From assembly GCF_014219065.1 (NCBI RefSeq), contig NZ_JACLGO010000009.1, positions 1 through 64,000 on the forward strand: a stretch of 64,000 nt of DNA, read 5' to 3'. Positions 36,314-46,020 of this stretch are shown piece by piece. This DNA is from Halopseudomonas xiamenensis (GTDB taxonomy: Bacteria > Pseudomonadota > Gammaproteobacteria > Pseudomonadales > Pseudomonadaceae). The translations under genes were made by a program, and so were the position numbers. The first letter of the stretch is position 1; the number at the start of each line of letters is the position of its first letter. Under the pieces are notes generated by a model that saw only the letters and a list, made by a program, of their open reading frames with translations, did no database searches and was not told the origin of the DNA.

Positions 36314-38107
36314 TCAGCGCTGGCGGCGACTGAACCGCCGGTACAACCACCAGCCGACCAGCAGCGCCAGGACCACCGCGCCGATCAGCAACTGCCGGCC
36401 ATGCCGGTCCAGGAACTGTTCCCGGGCGTTACGGTTCAGCTGCTCCCAGGCATTGTAGTCGGCTGGCACCTCGACCAGTCCGTGTTCGTTCACGAAGCTG
36501 CGATAGGCCTGCATCAGCTCGTCCACCCGTTCAGGCTGCTGCGCCGACAGGTCATGGCGTTCCAGCGGGTCATCACGCAGATTGAACAGCAGCTTGCCGG
36601 AACGCGCGCCGATGGCGCTCGAACTCGACACCACCAGCTTGTAGTCACCCTGCCAGATGGCGACGCCGCCGGCCAGTTCGTAGACAATCGCCTCGTCGGC
36701 GGCATGGATACGCTCGCTCTGCCCACGCAGCAGCGGCGCCATGCTGGTACCCATGATGCGATGCACCTGGCGCCCCTGGTACTCACCGTCCGGTGCCGGG
36801 GTATTGGCCAGCTCCAGCAGCGTGGGGGTGATATCGGTCACATAACCGAACGCCGAGGTGCGTGAACCCGGCTCGATCACCCCCGGATAGCGCATGATCA
36901 TCGGCACCCGCAGGCCGCCATTGAACGGCGAGCCCTTGTAGGAATAGAACGGCGTATTGGAAGCATAGGCCCAACCCGGGCCGTACTCGCTCCAGCTGCC
37001 GGGGCGGCCCAGGTCTGCCTGGTCCTGGTCGTAGCGCAGGCGATAGAACAGCGGTGCTATCTCGGTCAGCACCGTGGACTCGGCACCGTTGTCGCTCATG
37101 AAGATGACCAGGGTATTGTCATAATCCCCACTGGCCTTGAGATGCTCGATGACCCGCCCGATGCTGTCGTCCATGGCCTCGGCCATGCCCGCGTATATCG
37201 CCATCTGCCGGGCACGGTAGGCCCGTTCCTGGTCGCTGAGACTGGCCCAGTCGATGGTCGGCGTATCGTAGAAGGTGCCCCAGTCGCTGCTGACCACCGA
37301 CTCCGCAGCACGTGGCAGTATGCCCATCCCGGTCAGCCGCTCATAGCGGCGCTGGCGAATGACATCCCAGCCATCGTGGTAGGCATCGGCATACTTTTCC
37401 ACATAGCTTTCCGGCGCATGATGCGGGGCATGCACGGCCTGGAAGGCGAGATAGGCGAAGAACGGCCGGTCACTGTCCGGTTCGCTGTCCAGGTACTCGA
37501 TCAGCTTGTCGGCATAGTAGAACGATGAGTAGAAGTCATCCGGCAGGCTGATCGGCTGGCCATCCTCGACCCAGGTCGCCGTCCCAGCCGGCAGGTAGTG
37601 CTTGGCCTCCCAATTGTCGGCGCCGCTTTCCAGCAGGGCTACCGAACGCTCGAAGCCGCGGGCGCTGGGCAGACTCTCCGGACGCCCGCCCAGGTGCCAT
37701 TTTCCGGCCATGTAGGTACGGTAGCCGGCGTCGCGCAGCAGGGTCGGCAAGGTCACCGCCTGGTCGTTGAGCCAGGTCTCGTAACCGGGCTGGCCCTTCT
37801 GGTTATCGGCCATGATTTCCTTCATGTTGCCCATGCCGACCTTGTGGCTGGTGACGCCGGTCATCAGCATGGCGCGGGTCGGGGAACAGGTAGCGGCCAC
37901 ATTGAAGTTGGTGAACTGCAGGCCTTCGGCGGCCAGCGCGTCGATATTCGGCGTGCTGATCTCGCCACCGTAGACGCCGGGGTCGGAAAACCCCATGTCG
38001 TCAGCGACGATCAGCAGGATGTTGGGACGAGGGTCAGCCTGGCCGGCCAACGGCAGCAGCAATGCGAATGTGCCCAGCAACCGGGCCAGGAGGGGGAATC
38101 TGAACAT
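36314..38107 (-). CDS. arylsulfatase-type (formylglycine) sulfatase with C-terminal membrane anchor
   Basis: 597 aa. Signal peptide (about 1-24), metal-binding PNILLIVADDMGFSD, and the formylglycine motif CSPTR with Cys74 as the modified residue. KWHLGG and FMSDNGAEST supply further active-site residues. After the catalytic domain, RHGRQLLIGAVVLALLVGWW plus an Arg-rich tail looks like a C-terminal anchor that leaves the enzyme on the periplasmic face of the inner membrane. It needs a formylglycine-generating enzyme, not in this window. The natural substrate (aryl or alkyl sulfate) is not fixed. It is convergent with tetR. Confidence 0.92.
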   Translation of the reverse strand: MFRFPLLARLLGTFALLLPLAGQADPRPNILLIVADDMGFSDPGVYGGEISTPNIDALAAEGLQFTNFNVAATCSPTRAMLMTGVTSHKVGMGNMKEIMADNQKGQPGYETWLNDQAVTLPTLLRDAGYRTYMAGKWHLGGRPESLPSARGFERSVALLESGADNWEAKHYLPAGTATWVEDGQPISLPDDFYSSFYYADKLIEYLDSEPDSDRPFFAYLAFQAVHAPHHAPESYVEKYADAYHDGWDVIRQRRYERLTGMGILPRAAESVVSSDWGTFYDTPTIDWASLSDQERAYRARQMAIYAGMAEAMDDSIGRVIEHLKASGDYDNTLVIFMSDNGAESTVLTEIAPLFYRLRYDQDQADLGRPGSWSEYGPGWAYASNTPFYSYKGSPFNGGLRVPMIMRYPGVIEPGSRTSAFGYVTDITPTLLELANTPAPDGEYQGRQVHRIMGTSMAPLLRGQSERIHAADEAIVYELAGGVAIWQGDYKLVVSSSSAIGARSGKLLFNLRDDPLERHDLSAQQPERVDELMQAYRSFVNEHGLVEVPADYNAWEQLNRNAREQFLDRHGRQLLIGAVVLALLVGWWLYRRFSRRQR

Positions 38108-38197
38108 GGCAGCCAATCCGATTTTGTCATTGTTGTTGTCAATCGATGCTCAAGCGGCAGTAACCCACCCCTGCCAGCTGAAAACATCTCTCCTGAC

Positions 38198-38226
38198 GAT
38201 ATAGAGCAATTACTCTACAATGTCAA
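38198..38226 (-). promoter_or_regulatory. sulfatase promoter with palindromic operator in the spacer
   Basis: On the minus strand, TTGACA (38226-38221), a 17-bp spacer and TATATC (38203-38198) make a near-consensus sigma-70 promoter about 90 bp before the sulfatase gene. The palindrome TAGAGCAATTACTCTA (38202-38217, plus-strand reading) nearly fills the spacer, beginning three bases after the -35 box. A half-site has the same offset in the laoC promoter. Binding there would block RNA polymerase. Confidence 0.7.
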
Positions 38227-39453
38227 AATATTGATCGCCGGATCAGTCTGAACGCGGCATGCAGGCATGCATTCAATGAGCCAGCGAAGAGCGTCCAGAT
38301 CGCCCTTCTCCAGCAATGCCCGCGACAGTAATACAAAGCGCCTGCATTGGGGGTGTGTCAGGTACAGGGTCTCCACCCGATCCCGCAGATCGGTCAGCGC
38401 CCCAATGGCCAGCAGCCGCTCCAGTTGCTCCAGCACCTCGGCAGGCGGAGCAACATCATCACCGGCCTCCCCCTCCATGCTGTCAGCGCGGATCAGGGCC
38501 GCGGCCAGTTGCCGGTAGCCCGGCTCATCACTCGCGGCCGGCTGTGGCGGCAGGTCAGCCTCCGCATCCATCAATGGCGCCAGCCGGACCAGCAAGCGCA
38601 CCTTTATCTCGGTTCCTTCTCCCGGTGCGCTATGCAGCGTCAGCGTTCCGTTCATGCGTCTGGTCCACTCGGCAACGATCGCCAATCCCAGCCCAACTCC
38701 TTCGGCCAGGTCAGCGCTACGAAAAAACGGTTCGAATACTTTCCCCTGGTCATCCGGCGCTATGCCGCAGCCGGTATCCCTGATCGAGAACCACAGCCAG
38801 GATTGATCCTCATGCCCGCTCGCTTCAACCCCTGCCACCAGTTCGATCATGCCGTTGCGGGTGAATTTGGCCGCATTGTCCAGCAGGTTGAGCAGTATCT
38901 GACGCAGCCGCGTGCCATCGAGCACCAGCGTGGTGGGCAGGTCGCGCTGGATTGAGGATACGAACTGGTTGTTGTTCTGTCTGGCCAGGACCCAGGCTTC
39001 CTGGACGATGGTTTCCAGTAGAGTCTGAATCCGTACTGGCACCTCATTCAGCTTGTCGCCTCCCCCACGGGTGTATTCGATCAGATCATTGATCAGGTCG
39101 AGCATATGCCTGGCACTGCGCAAAATAGTTCGCGCCTGGTAGGCCTGTGGGCCGCCGGCCTCGGATAGGAGCTGGCTGTACCCCAGAATCGAGGTCAGGG
39201 GCGAGCGCAGATCATGACTGACCCGCGCGATGAAGTCGGTCTTCGCTCGACTGGCTTCATTCGCCGACATCAGCGCCCGGCGCAACTCTTCGGTGCGCCG
39301 TGCTACTTCCTCTTCCAGGCGCAGGCGCTGCCGGTGTTCGCCCGCCAGGTATATGAGCAGGATGCCGACGATGGCAAGTAGGGTAGCGCTACCCAATATG
39401 GCCACGCACATGGTGAACAGAGTCTCGGGCGCTGCCCAATCGAGCCATCTCAT
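38215..39453 (-). CDS. sensor histidine kinase without a periplasmic sensor domain
   Basis: 412 aa. One N-terminal membrane helix (about 12-36), a short coiled-coil, the HisKA domain with phospho-acceptor His in ARVSHDLRSPLTSILGYSQ, and an ATPase domain with N box NLLDNAAKF, G1 DTGCGIAPDD and G2 GVGLGLAIV. A C-terminal helical extension of about 120 residues has no recognised domain. The start overlaps the response regulator stop by four bases, so they are co-translated. Its stop codon lies within the operator of the sulfatase promoter. Confidence 0.92.
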   Translation of the reverse strand: MRWLDWAAPETLFTMCVAILGSATLLAIVGILLIYLAGEHRQRLRLEEEVARRTEELRRALMSANEASRAKTDFIARVSHDLRSPLTSILGYSQLLSEAGGPQAYQARTILRSARHMLDLINDLIEYTRGGGDKLNEVPVRIQTLLETIVQEAWVLARQNNNQFVSSIQRDLPTTLVLDGTRLRQILLNLLDNAAKFTRNGMIELVAGVEASGHEDQSWLWFSIRDTGCGIAPDDQGKVFEPFFRSADLAEGVGLGLAIVAEWTRRMNGTLTLHSAPGEGTEIKVRLLVRLAPLMDAEADLPPQPAASDEPGYRQLAAALIRADSMEGEAGDDVAPPAEVLEQLERLLAIGALTDLRDRVETLYLTHPQCRRFVLLSRALLEKGDLDALRWLIECMPACRVQTDPAINILTL

Positions 39454-40250
39454 GCCTGCCTCCGAACAGCACGAACCTGGCGGAAGCGGCTGGGTGAAAT
39501 ACCAAATCTGTCCTTGAAGGCGGTAGCGAAATTGGCGCCACTGGTGTAACCGACCTCCATGGCAATAACCTGTATCTCCAACTGGGTACTGGCCAGCAGA
39601 CGCCGCGCCTCCTTCATGCGCTCTTCACGCAGATACTCGAACACAGTGGTACCGACGCAATTTCGGAAAGCGGCATTGAGCCGGCGCCTGTTGGTACCTA
39701 CGGCACAGGCCAGGCGTTGCAGGTCCGGTGTTTCGGCCAGCGACCCGAGCAGGTGCATGCGCGCCGACTGGAACAGGATGCTGTCAAGGTTCGAGACCTC
39801 GGCCGCAGCCTCGCTGGAACCGGCCCGCTCCAGCTCGACGACCGAACGTTCGCGCAGATGCACCGCCAGGCGCAGCCGCACCTCCTCGAAATCGAACGGC
39901 TTGCTGACATAATCCACCGCACCGGCCAGCAAGCCCTGTACCCGCTCGCCGGGCATGACCGCAGCCGAGAGGAAGATCACCGGAATATCGCGGGTACGCG
40001 GATCATTATGCATGGCGCGGCACGCGGTCAGTCCGTCGCATACCGGCATGCGCACGTCCATCAGCACCATATCAGGCTGAATCATCAGGGACTTGTGCAT
40101 GCCATCGAGTCCATCCCTGGCCAGATAGATGCGGCATCCCTGGTTCTGCAGGTAGGTGGCCAATAGCATGCGTTCGTCTTCGCTGTCATCCACGATCAGA
40201 ATGCGACTGCCCTGCAATGCATCCAGTTTGAACGTGATTCTTGTCGTCAT
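39450..40250 (-). CDS. response regulator with AraC-type DNA-binding domain
   Basis: 266 aa. Receiver domain at about 15-135 (ILIVDDSEDE, phospho-acceptor Asp in VLMDVRMPVCDG, conserved Lys in YVSKPFDF). The C-terminal AraC/XylS helix-turn-helix pair ends IQVIAMEVGYTSGANFATAFKDRFGISPSRFRQ. This domain order is less common than OmpR or NarL types. The gene is the first of a two-gene operon with its kinase, directly upstream of the sulfatase gene. Confidence 0.93.
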   Translation of the reverse strand: MTTRITFKLDALQGSRILIVDDSEDERMLLATYLQNQGCRIYLARDGLDGMHKSLMIQPDMVLMDVRMPVCDGLTACRAMHNDPRTRDIPVIFLSAAVMPGERVQGLLAGAVDYVSKPFDFEEVRLRLAVHLRERSVVELERAGSSEAAAEVSNLDSILFQSARMHLLGSLAETPDLQRLACAVGTNRRRLNAAFRNCVGTTVFEYLREERMKEARRLLASTQLEIQVIAMEVGYTSGANFATAFKDRFGISPSRFRQVRAVRRQA

Positions 40251-40486
40251 GGGATGCGGTTTATCACGTTACAAGCCTGTCGTAGAGCACCCAGAGCATT
40301 TATTCCCTTCATCCAAAGGTATGGGACCGTCTGGCAAAGTCTGGCGTGATTCTTAATTGCTATCATCCTGATCGTCGATCAGGAAAAACTATTTGAGACC
40401 GGAACCCTGATAGAACATTCTGATGTAGCGGCCGGCGCATCCTGCGAAGTCTTTCACCAGCTCAATGTATTTCGGATTCCTGTTCA

Positions 40487-41473
40487 GTGCTTAAACCTAT
40501 CGCTGTTTCCGACCTTGTGTGTGGCATGTACATCCACAGCCTGTCCGGCTCCTGGCTGCAACATCCCTTCTGGAAGAACAGCTTCCTGCTCGACGCCGAG
40601 GAGGATCTGCTGCGTCCGAAACAGAGCGGGATTCGCGACGTGGTGATCGACCTGAGCAAGGGCCTGGATGTCCCGGCCAAGGCCGCGTCCCAAGCCGCCG
40701 TGAGCGCACCGGCATCAGGCGAGCGCAAGCGCCGGGAACTGGCCGGCAGCCAGCAGACGAGCCTGGAGGATGAGCTGCTGCTGGCACAGCGCATCTGCCT
40801 GAGGAGCAAACATGCGGTGATGGCGATGTTCGCCGATGCGCGCATGGGCAAGATAGTCGATACCAGCCAGGTCCCCGAGCTGGTGCAGGAGATCGCCAGC
40901 TCGATCCAGCGCCATCCGCATGCGCTGATCAACCTGGCCAGGCTGAAGAATTCGGACGAATACACCTACATGCATTCGGTGGCGGTGTGCGCGCTGATGA
41001 TCGCCCTCGCCCGCCAGCTCGGGCTGGACAACGAGCAGGTGCGCGAGGCGGGTATCGCCGGCATGTTGCACGACATCGGCAAGATGGCGATTCCCGAAGA
41101 GGTACTCAACAAGCCCGGGCGCCTGAACCCGGCCGAGGCGCTCGGCCGCATGGCCCAATGGCAAGGCCACTTCGATGACGAGATATTCCAGGCCTTCGTC
41201 AAGGCAGTGGGCATCTACCCGGTCGGCTCCCTGGTGCGACTGGACAGCGGGCGCATCGGCGTGGTCATCGAACAGGCCCCCGGCTCCCTGCTCAAACCCA
41301 GGGTGAAGGTGTTCTTTTCCCAACTGCTGCGGCAGGCGATCCCCCTGGAGATCATCGACCTGTCCCAACCCGGCTGTAGCGACCGCATCGTTGCCCGCGA
41401 ACCCATGGGCAAATGGTCATCCCGCAACATCGACGCTCTCACCGTCGAGTTGCCCCTCGGTAATCGGCCATGA
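40487..41473 (+). CDS. HD-GYP-family protein with internal deletion of the GYP half
   Basis: 328 aa; relatives are about 400-415. The N-terminal DUF3391-like region (VSDLVCGMYIHSL) and the first half of the HD domain, including MLHDIGKM (His195-Asp196) and PEEVLNKPGRL, are present. The next residues (NPAEALGRMAQW) correspond to a point about 80-85 residues later in relatives, so the HHERLDGSGYP segment is missing. The rest (GIYPVGSLVRL onward) is normal. c-di-GMP hydrolysis is therefore doubtful. The start is GTG with GGA upstream; no other start is in a good position. Confidence 0.88.
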   Translation: MLKPIAVSDLVCGMYIHSLSGSWLQHPFWKNSFLLDAEEDLLRPKQSGIRDVVIDLSKGLDVPAKAASQAAVSAPASGERKRRELAGSQQTSLEDELLLAQRICLRSKHAVMAMFADARMGKIVDTSQVPELVQEIASSIQRHPHALINLARLKNSDEYTYMHSVAVCALMIALARQLGLDNEQVREAGIAGMLHDIGKMAIPEEVLNKPGRLNPAEALGRMAQWQGHFDDEIFQAFVKAVGIYPVGSLVRLDSGRIGVVIEQAPGSLLKPRVKVFFSQLLRQAIPLEIIDLSQPGCSDRIVAREPMGKWSSRNIDALTVELPLGNRP

Positions 41474-41527
41474 GCGACAGAGGTGGACCATGCGCAGCCG
41501 TTCCACCCAGTGCCGGGGCGGCTTAGC

Positions 41528-42232
41528 ATGAACCATATCAACCTGATGCTCGCCTGCATCCTCCTGCTGACCGGCTGCCTCATCTGGGCACTGGTCAGGC
41601 TGCGCCGGCAAAGCCTCCTGGTGAAACGTTTGATCCAGCTCAACGAGCGCCAGAAACTGCTCGAATATACTGCCCACTATGACCCGCTGACCCGACTGCC
41701 GAACCGCTTGCTGCTGGCCGAACGCATGCAGCAGTCGCTGCGCCGGCTGCAACGGCGCGGTACCTTGCTGGCGGTGGCTTTCATCGACCTGGATGGCTTC
41801 AAGGCGGTCAACGACCAGTATGGCCACATGCAGGGCGACGAGCTGCTGCAGGCAGCCGCCCTGCATATGCAGGAAACACTCCGCGACGGCGATACCCTGG
41901 CCCGGCTCGGTGGTGATGAGTTCATCGCCATCATCGACGACCTTCAACATCCGCAGGACCACTACCCGGTTCTCGAACGCCTGCTGAGGGCGGTCGCCGA
42001 GCCGGTGAGAATGGCGGACGGCAGCCTCGTCCAGCTGTCGGCCAGCATAGGCGTGGCCCTCGCCCCACTGCATGGTGACCACACGGAACTGCTGATCAGC
42101 AAGGCCGACGCGGCCATGTATGAGGCAAAGAGAGCAGGCAAGAACCGCTACGTCGTCAATGACGACCACCCGGCGCTGGAAGACCGTCCATGGGCCCACC
42201 GGGCTATGGACAGGTTTCCGGAACAACAATGA
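41528..42232 (+). CDS. diguanylate cyclase (GGDEF domain)
   Basis: 234 aa. A single N-terminal membrane helix ([15 protein letters not shown]) and short linker precede a complete GGDEF domain: [25 protein letters not shown], active-site ARLGGDEF, and the I-site RDGD five residues before it. There is no separate sensory domain. The start at 41528 is chosen; the frame also opens at a GTG at 41483. It lies 54 bp after the HD-GYP gene, so the two may be co-transcribed. Confidence 0.93.
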   Translation: MNHINLMLACILLLTGCLIWALVRLRRQSLLVKRLIQLNERQKLLEYTAHYDPLTRLPNRLLLAERMQQSLRRLQRRGTLLAVAFIDLDGFKAVNDQYGHMQGDELLQAAALHMQETLRDGDTLARLGGDEFIAIIDDLQHPQDHYPVLERLLRAVAEPVRMADGSLVQLSASIGVALAPLHGDHTELLISKADAAMYEAKRAGKNRYVVNDDHPALEDRPWAHRAMDRFPEQQ

Positions 42233-42272
42233 CAACCGACCGTTAGATCAACCCAGTCACGTAGGTATCACC

Positions 42273-43916
42273 ATGCGTACACCCATTTTCAGGCTCAGCA
42301 TTGCCCAGCGTCTCGGCCTCGGTTTCGGTCTGGTCCTGGCCATGATGATGCTGGTCACCGCCCTCGGCATTCTGCGGGTCGGCTTCATGGACAACCTGCT
42401 GACCCAGAGCAACCAGTCCGCCGTCAAGCAGCGCTACGCCATCAACTTCCGCGGCAGCGTACACGACCGGGCCATCTCCGCACGCGATGCGGTGCTGGCC
42501 GAGAACCCCCGTGAACTGAACGCACATCTGGCGGAAATCACCCGGCTGGATGGCTTCTACCAGGATTCCGCCACGCCGCTGAACAGGCTGGTGGCCCAGG
42601 GTCTGCTCGGTGCCGATGAGCGCAAGCTGCTGGAACAGATCCAGGCCACCGAGGCCCGGACCCAGCGCCTGATGACGCAACTGATCGAACAGCGCCAGCG
42701 TGGCGACATCGCAGCCGCCCGCCTGCTGCTCAGCCGTGATGCCGCATCGGCCTATACCCAGTGGCTGGCCGACATCAACGCCTTCATCGACTACCAGGAG
42801 CGCGACATCACCCGCGACATCGAGACCGTGCGCGCAGTGGCCAGCGGCTTCCGCAACATCATGCTCGGCGTGACCCTGGTCGCCCTGCTGCTCGGCAGCC
42901 TGGTGGCCTTCCTGATCATCCGCAGCCTGCAGACCCGCCTCGGCGCCGAGCCGCGGGAGGTGGTCCAGGCCATCCATGCGCTGGCCGAAGGTAACTTGCA
43001 TCAGAAGATCAGCACCCGCTATCCGGGCAGCGTGATGGCCGCCATGCGCGACACCATCGAGCACCTGACCGGCACCCTGTCCGAAGTCGCCGCCGTCGCC
43101 AACCACATGTCGGTGGCCGCCACCCAGCTGCAAGCGACCAGCGCCAGCAACAACGAGCAGATCCGCCTGCAGACCGCCGAGACCGAACAGATGGCCACCG
43201 CCATCAATCAGATGGCCGCCACGGTCGGCGAGGTGGCCGGTTACGCCGCCGGCGCCGCCAGCGCGACCCTGAAGGCAGAAGGGGAAGTAGAACACGGCCA
43301 TGGGTTGGCGCAGAAGACCGTGGCCTCGATCCACCATCTGGCCGAGATCCTCGAGGAGGCAGCCGACACCGTAGCCCAGGTCTCCGAGGACAGCAGCAAC
43401 ATCGAGAAGATCACCGAGGTAATCAACGCCATCGCCGAGCAGACCAATCTGCTGGCGCTCAATGCCGCCATCGAGGCCGCCCGCGCCGGCGACCAGGGCC
43501 GGGGTTTTGCCGTGGTCGCCGACGAGGTGCGCGCCCTGGCCGCCCGCACCCAGAACTCGACACGCGAGATCCGCGAGATGATCGCCAAGCTGCAGGAAGG
43601 CGCCAACAAGGCCAGCCAGGTGATGCAGGCCAGCCGCGCCCTGACCCACGAAACGGTGGAACATACCCGCGAAACCGGTGGTGCCCTGTCCAGCATTCGG
43701 GACGAGGTGGGTGCTGTCAACGACATGAACGCCCAGATCGCCAGCGCCGCCGAGCAGCAGAGCGCGGTGGCCGAGGAGGTCAACCAGAACATCCTGCGCA
43801 TCCGCGATGCCACCCTGCACACCTCCGCCAGCTCGGACCAGGTGGCCGCCTCGAGCCGGGAACTGACCCAGCTGGCCGAGCAACTGAAACAGCGAGTAGC
43901 GTTCTTCAAGTTCTGA
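42273..43916 (+). CDS. methyl-accepting chemotaxis protein with 4HB-type sensor
   Basis: 547 aa. N-terminal membrane helix (about 11-35), a helical periplasmic sensor of about 150 residues typical of four-helix-bundle receptors, a second membrane helix ([20 protein letters not shown]), a HAMP region, and the signalling domain with [20 protein letters not shown]. The start at 42273 is chosen over the long upstream frame, which runs through the diguanylate cyclase gene. The ligand is unknown. Confidence 0.94.
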   Translation: MRTPIFRLSIAQRLGLGFGLVLAMMMLVTALGILRVGFMDNLLTQSNQSAVKQRYAINFRGSVHDRAISARDAVLAENPRELNAHLAEITRLDGFYQDSATPLNRLVAQGLLGADERKLLEQIQATEARTQRLMTQLIEQRQRGDIAAARLLLSRDAASAYTQWLADINAFIDYQERDITRDIETVRAVASGFRNIMLGVTLVALLLGSLVAFLIIRSLQTRLGAEPREVVQAIHALAEGNLHQKISTRYPGSVMAAMRDTIEHLTGTLSEVAAVANHMSVAATQLQATSASNNEQIRLQTAETEQMATAINQMAATVGEVAGYAAGAASATLKAEGEVEHGHGLAQKTVASIHHLAEILEEAADTVAQVSEDSSNIEKITEVINAIAEQTNLLALNAAIEAARAGDQGRGFAVVADEVRALAARTQNSTREIREMIAKLQEGANKASQVMQASRALTHETVEHTRETGGALSSIRDEVGAVNDMNAQIASAAEQQSAVAEEVNQNILRIRDATLHTSASSDQVAASSRELTQLAEQLKQRVAFFKF

Positions 43917-44005
43917 GACCCTGACTGGCGGCACCGCCCTCGTCCATCCACCAGATGCCCGCCCGGCTTGATAGAATGCCTGATTTCACCCTCGGGGAAT
44001 CGGAC

Positions 44006-44869
44006 ATGGATATCAGCCTGGCTCGCACCTTTCTGGAGATAGTCCGCTGTGGCAGCTTCGTCGCCGCGGCCGATCGGCTGCATGTCACCCAGGCGGCCAT
44101 CACCTCGCGCATCCAGAGCCTGGAAAGCCAGCTCAATTGCACCCTGTTCATCCGCAACCGCTCCGGCGCCCGGCTGACCGCCGATGGCGAGGCATTCATC
44201 ACCCATGCCACGCAGATGATCCAGGCCTGGGACAACGCCCAGCGTGACCTGCCCTTGCTCAAGGGGTTCAGTGATGTGCTGCATATCGGTGGCGAGGCCA
44301 GCCTGAGCACGCCGTTGATGCTGCACTGGGTGCGTGCGCTGCGGCGGGAGATTCCCGAGCATTCGGTGCGTGCCGAGATCGGCGATAGCGGTGCATTGAT
44401 GCAGCGCGTCGAGCAGGGTTCGCTGGATGCCGCGCTGGTCTATCAGCCCGAATACCTGCCCGGCCTGCAGGTGGAGGAGTTGCTGGAGGAGAAGCTGATC
44501 CAGGTCAGTCTGCCCGGCCGGCCGGAGCCCTACGTGTACATCGACTGGGGTGAGCATTTTCGCCGTCAGCATGATGCCGCCCTGCCGGACAAGGCCCGCG
44601 CACCGGTGACCTTCAACCTCGGGCCATTGGCACTGCAGTACATCCTGGAGTCGGGTGGCTCGGGGTACTTCCGCAGCCGCGTGGTACAGAGCTACCTGGA
44701 CAACGGGCTGCTGGAAACGGTGGCGCTGGCACCGCAGTTCAGCTTTCCGACCTACCTGGTGTATTCGCGCCAGCGTGAGTCGCAGGTGCTGGAGCGGGCA
44801 TTGAAGCTGTTGCGCGAACTGGCCCACACCAGCCAGGACTGGTCGCAGCGCTGGGACCCGATGATCTAG
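44006..44869 (+). CDS. LysR-family transcriptional regulator
   Basis: 287 aa. The N-terminal winged helix-turn-helix (MDISLARTFLEIVRCGSFVAAADRLHVTQAAITSRIQSLE) and a substrate-binding-like effector domain are complete. GGGGA precedes the ATG at 44006. It ends two bases from the convergent HPP gene, so its target may instead lie elsewhere. The effector cannot be predicted. Confidence 0.92.
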   Translation: MDISLARTFLEIVRCGSFVAAADRLHVTQAAITSRIQSLESQLNCTLFIRNRSGARLTADGEAFITHATQMIQAWDNAQRDLPLLKGFSDVLHIGGEASLSTPLMLHWVRALRREIPEHSVRAEIGDSGALMQRVEQGSLDAALVYQPEYLPGLQVEELLEEKLIQVSLPGRPEPYVYIDWGEHFRRQHDAALPDKARAPVTFNLGPLALQYILESGGSGYFRSRVVQSYLDNGLLETVALAPQFSFPTYLVYSRQRESQVLERALKLLRELAHTSQDWSQRWDPMI

Positions 44870-44871
44870 GC

Positions 44872-46020
44872 TCAGGCCAGATGGCTGACCAGATCGCGGT
44901 GCAACGCGGCGATCACGTCGGTCTGGGTCACCAGGCCGACCAGGCGGCCGTTGTCCAGTACCGGCAGGCAATGCAGCCCCTGGTTCGACATCAGCGGGAT
45001 CATGTCGACCACATGGGTCTGGCCGTCCACGGTGACCACTGGTGCGGTCATCACCTTGTGCAGCGGCTGGTCGCGCCACAGGTTGATGCGCGTCGGCAGT
45101 ATCCGGCCCATCGGCAGGTCCAGCTGCGCCAGCAGGTCGCTCAGGCTGGTGATGCCCTGCACCACGCCCTCGCTGTCCACCACCGGCAGGGTCTTGACGT
45201 GGTGGTGACGGAACAGGCGGATGGCCTGCATCACCGTGGTATCCGGACCGACGGTGCGGATATCCCGCGACATGATCTGCTCGGCGCGGATATTGCCCAT
45301 CTTGCGTCGCAATGCCGAGCTTTCGGTATCGCGGATGATCTGTTCCAGGTCATGCCGAGTGATGTCGATGAAGGCGCCGAACTTGTCCAGCGCCCGGTCC
45401 AGGTCCTCTTCGGTGAAGCCGACGCGCTGCTCCGGCAGGATGTCGCGGGTGTTGTGCAGATCGGCTCGTGGCAGTTGCTTGGGATAGCGGATACCCGTGA
45501 GGTTGTTGAACAGCGTGGCGCAGAACAGCAGGCAGCAGGCGTTGAGCATCACCGGCAGCAGCAACCAGCCACCCAGCGGCGCCAGCAGATCGCCGGCAAG
45601 CACGATTACCAGCACCATGGCGCTGGCCGGAGGGTGCAGGCAGCGTAGCAGCGACATGCCGAGTACCACGGCGGCTATGGCGATGACCAGCAACCACGCT
45701 GTGGTCATTTCCGGCAGCGGCAGATGCAGTGCAGCCACCCCGACCACCCCCGCCAGCAGGTAGCTGCCCAATACCGGCCATGGCTGGGCCAGCGCCCCGG
45801 ACGAGACCACGAACAACAGCACCGCCGACGCCCCCGCCGGCCCCAGCAGCACCATCGCCGTGGTCTGGCCGTACAGCAGGCTGGACAACCAGAAAGTGCA
45901 GGACACCGCCAGCGCCACACCGGTAGCGGCGCGCAGCCATTCGCCAGGACGGGTCTGCACGGTACGCGGCAACCAACTGAACAGGCGCCGGGAAAGGGCC
46001 AGCAACTGACCAGACATCAT
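44872..46020 (-). CDS. HPP-family membrane protein with tandem CBS domains
   Basis: 382 aa. Four or five N-terminal membrane helices carry the family signature LHPPASAMVL. Two CBS domains follow (AEQIMSRDIRTVGPDTTVMQAI and LHKVMTAPVVTVDGQ), which usually bind adenine nucleotides and regulate activity. HPP proteins have been linked to nitrite transport in plants and cyanobacteria; the role here is not shown. AGGAG precedes ATGATG. Confidence 0.9.
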   Translation of the reverse strand: MMSGQLLALSRRLFSWLPRTVQTRPGEWLRAATGVALAVSCTFWLSSLLYGQTTAMVLLGPAGASAVLLFVVSSGALAQPWPVLGSYLLAGVVGVAALHLPLPEMTTAWLLVIAIAAVVLGMSLLRCLHPPASAMVLVIVLAGDLLAPLGGWLLLPVMLNACCLLFCATLFNNLTGIRYPKQLPRADLHNTRDILPEQRVGFTEEDLDRALDKFGAFIDITRHDLEQIIRDTESSALRRKMGNIRAEQIMSRDIRTVGPDTTVMQAIRLFRHHHVKTLPVVDSEGVVQGITSLSDLLAQLDLPMGRILPTRINLWRDQPLHKVMTAPVVTVDGQTHVVDMIPLMSNQGLHCLPVLDNGRLVGLVTQTDVIAALHRDLVSHLA

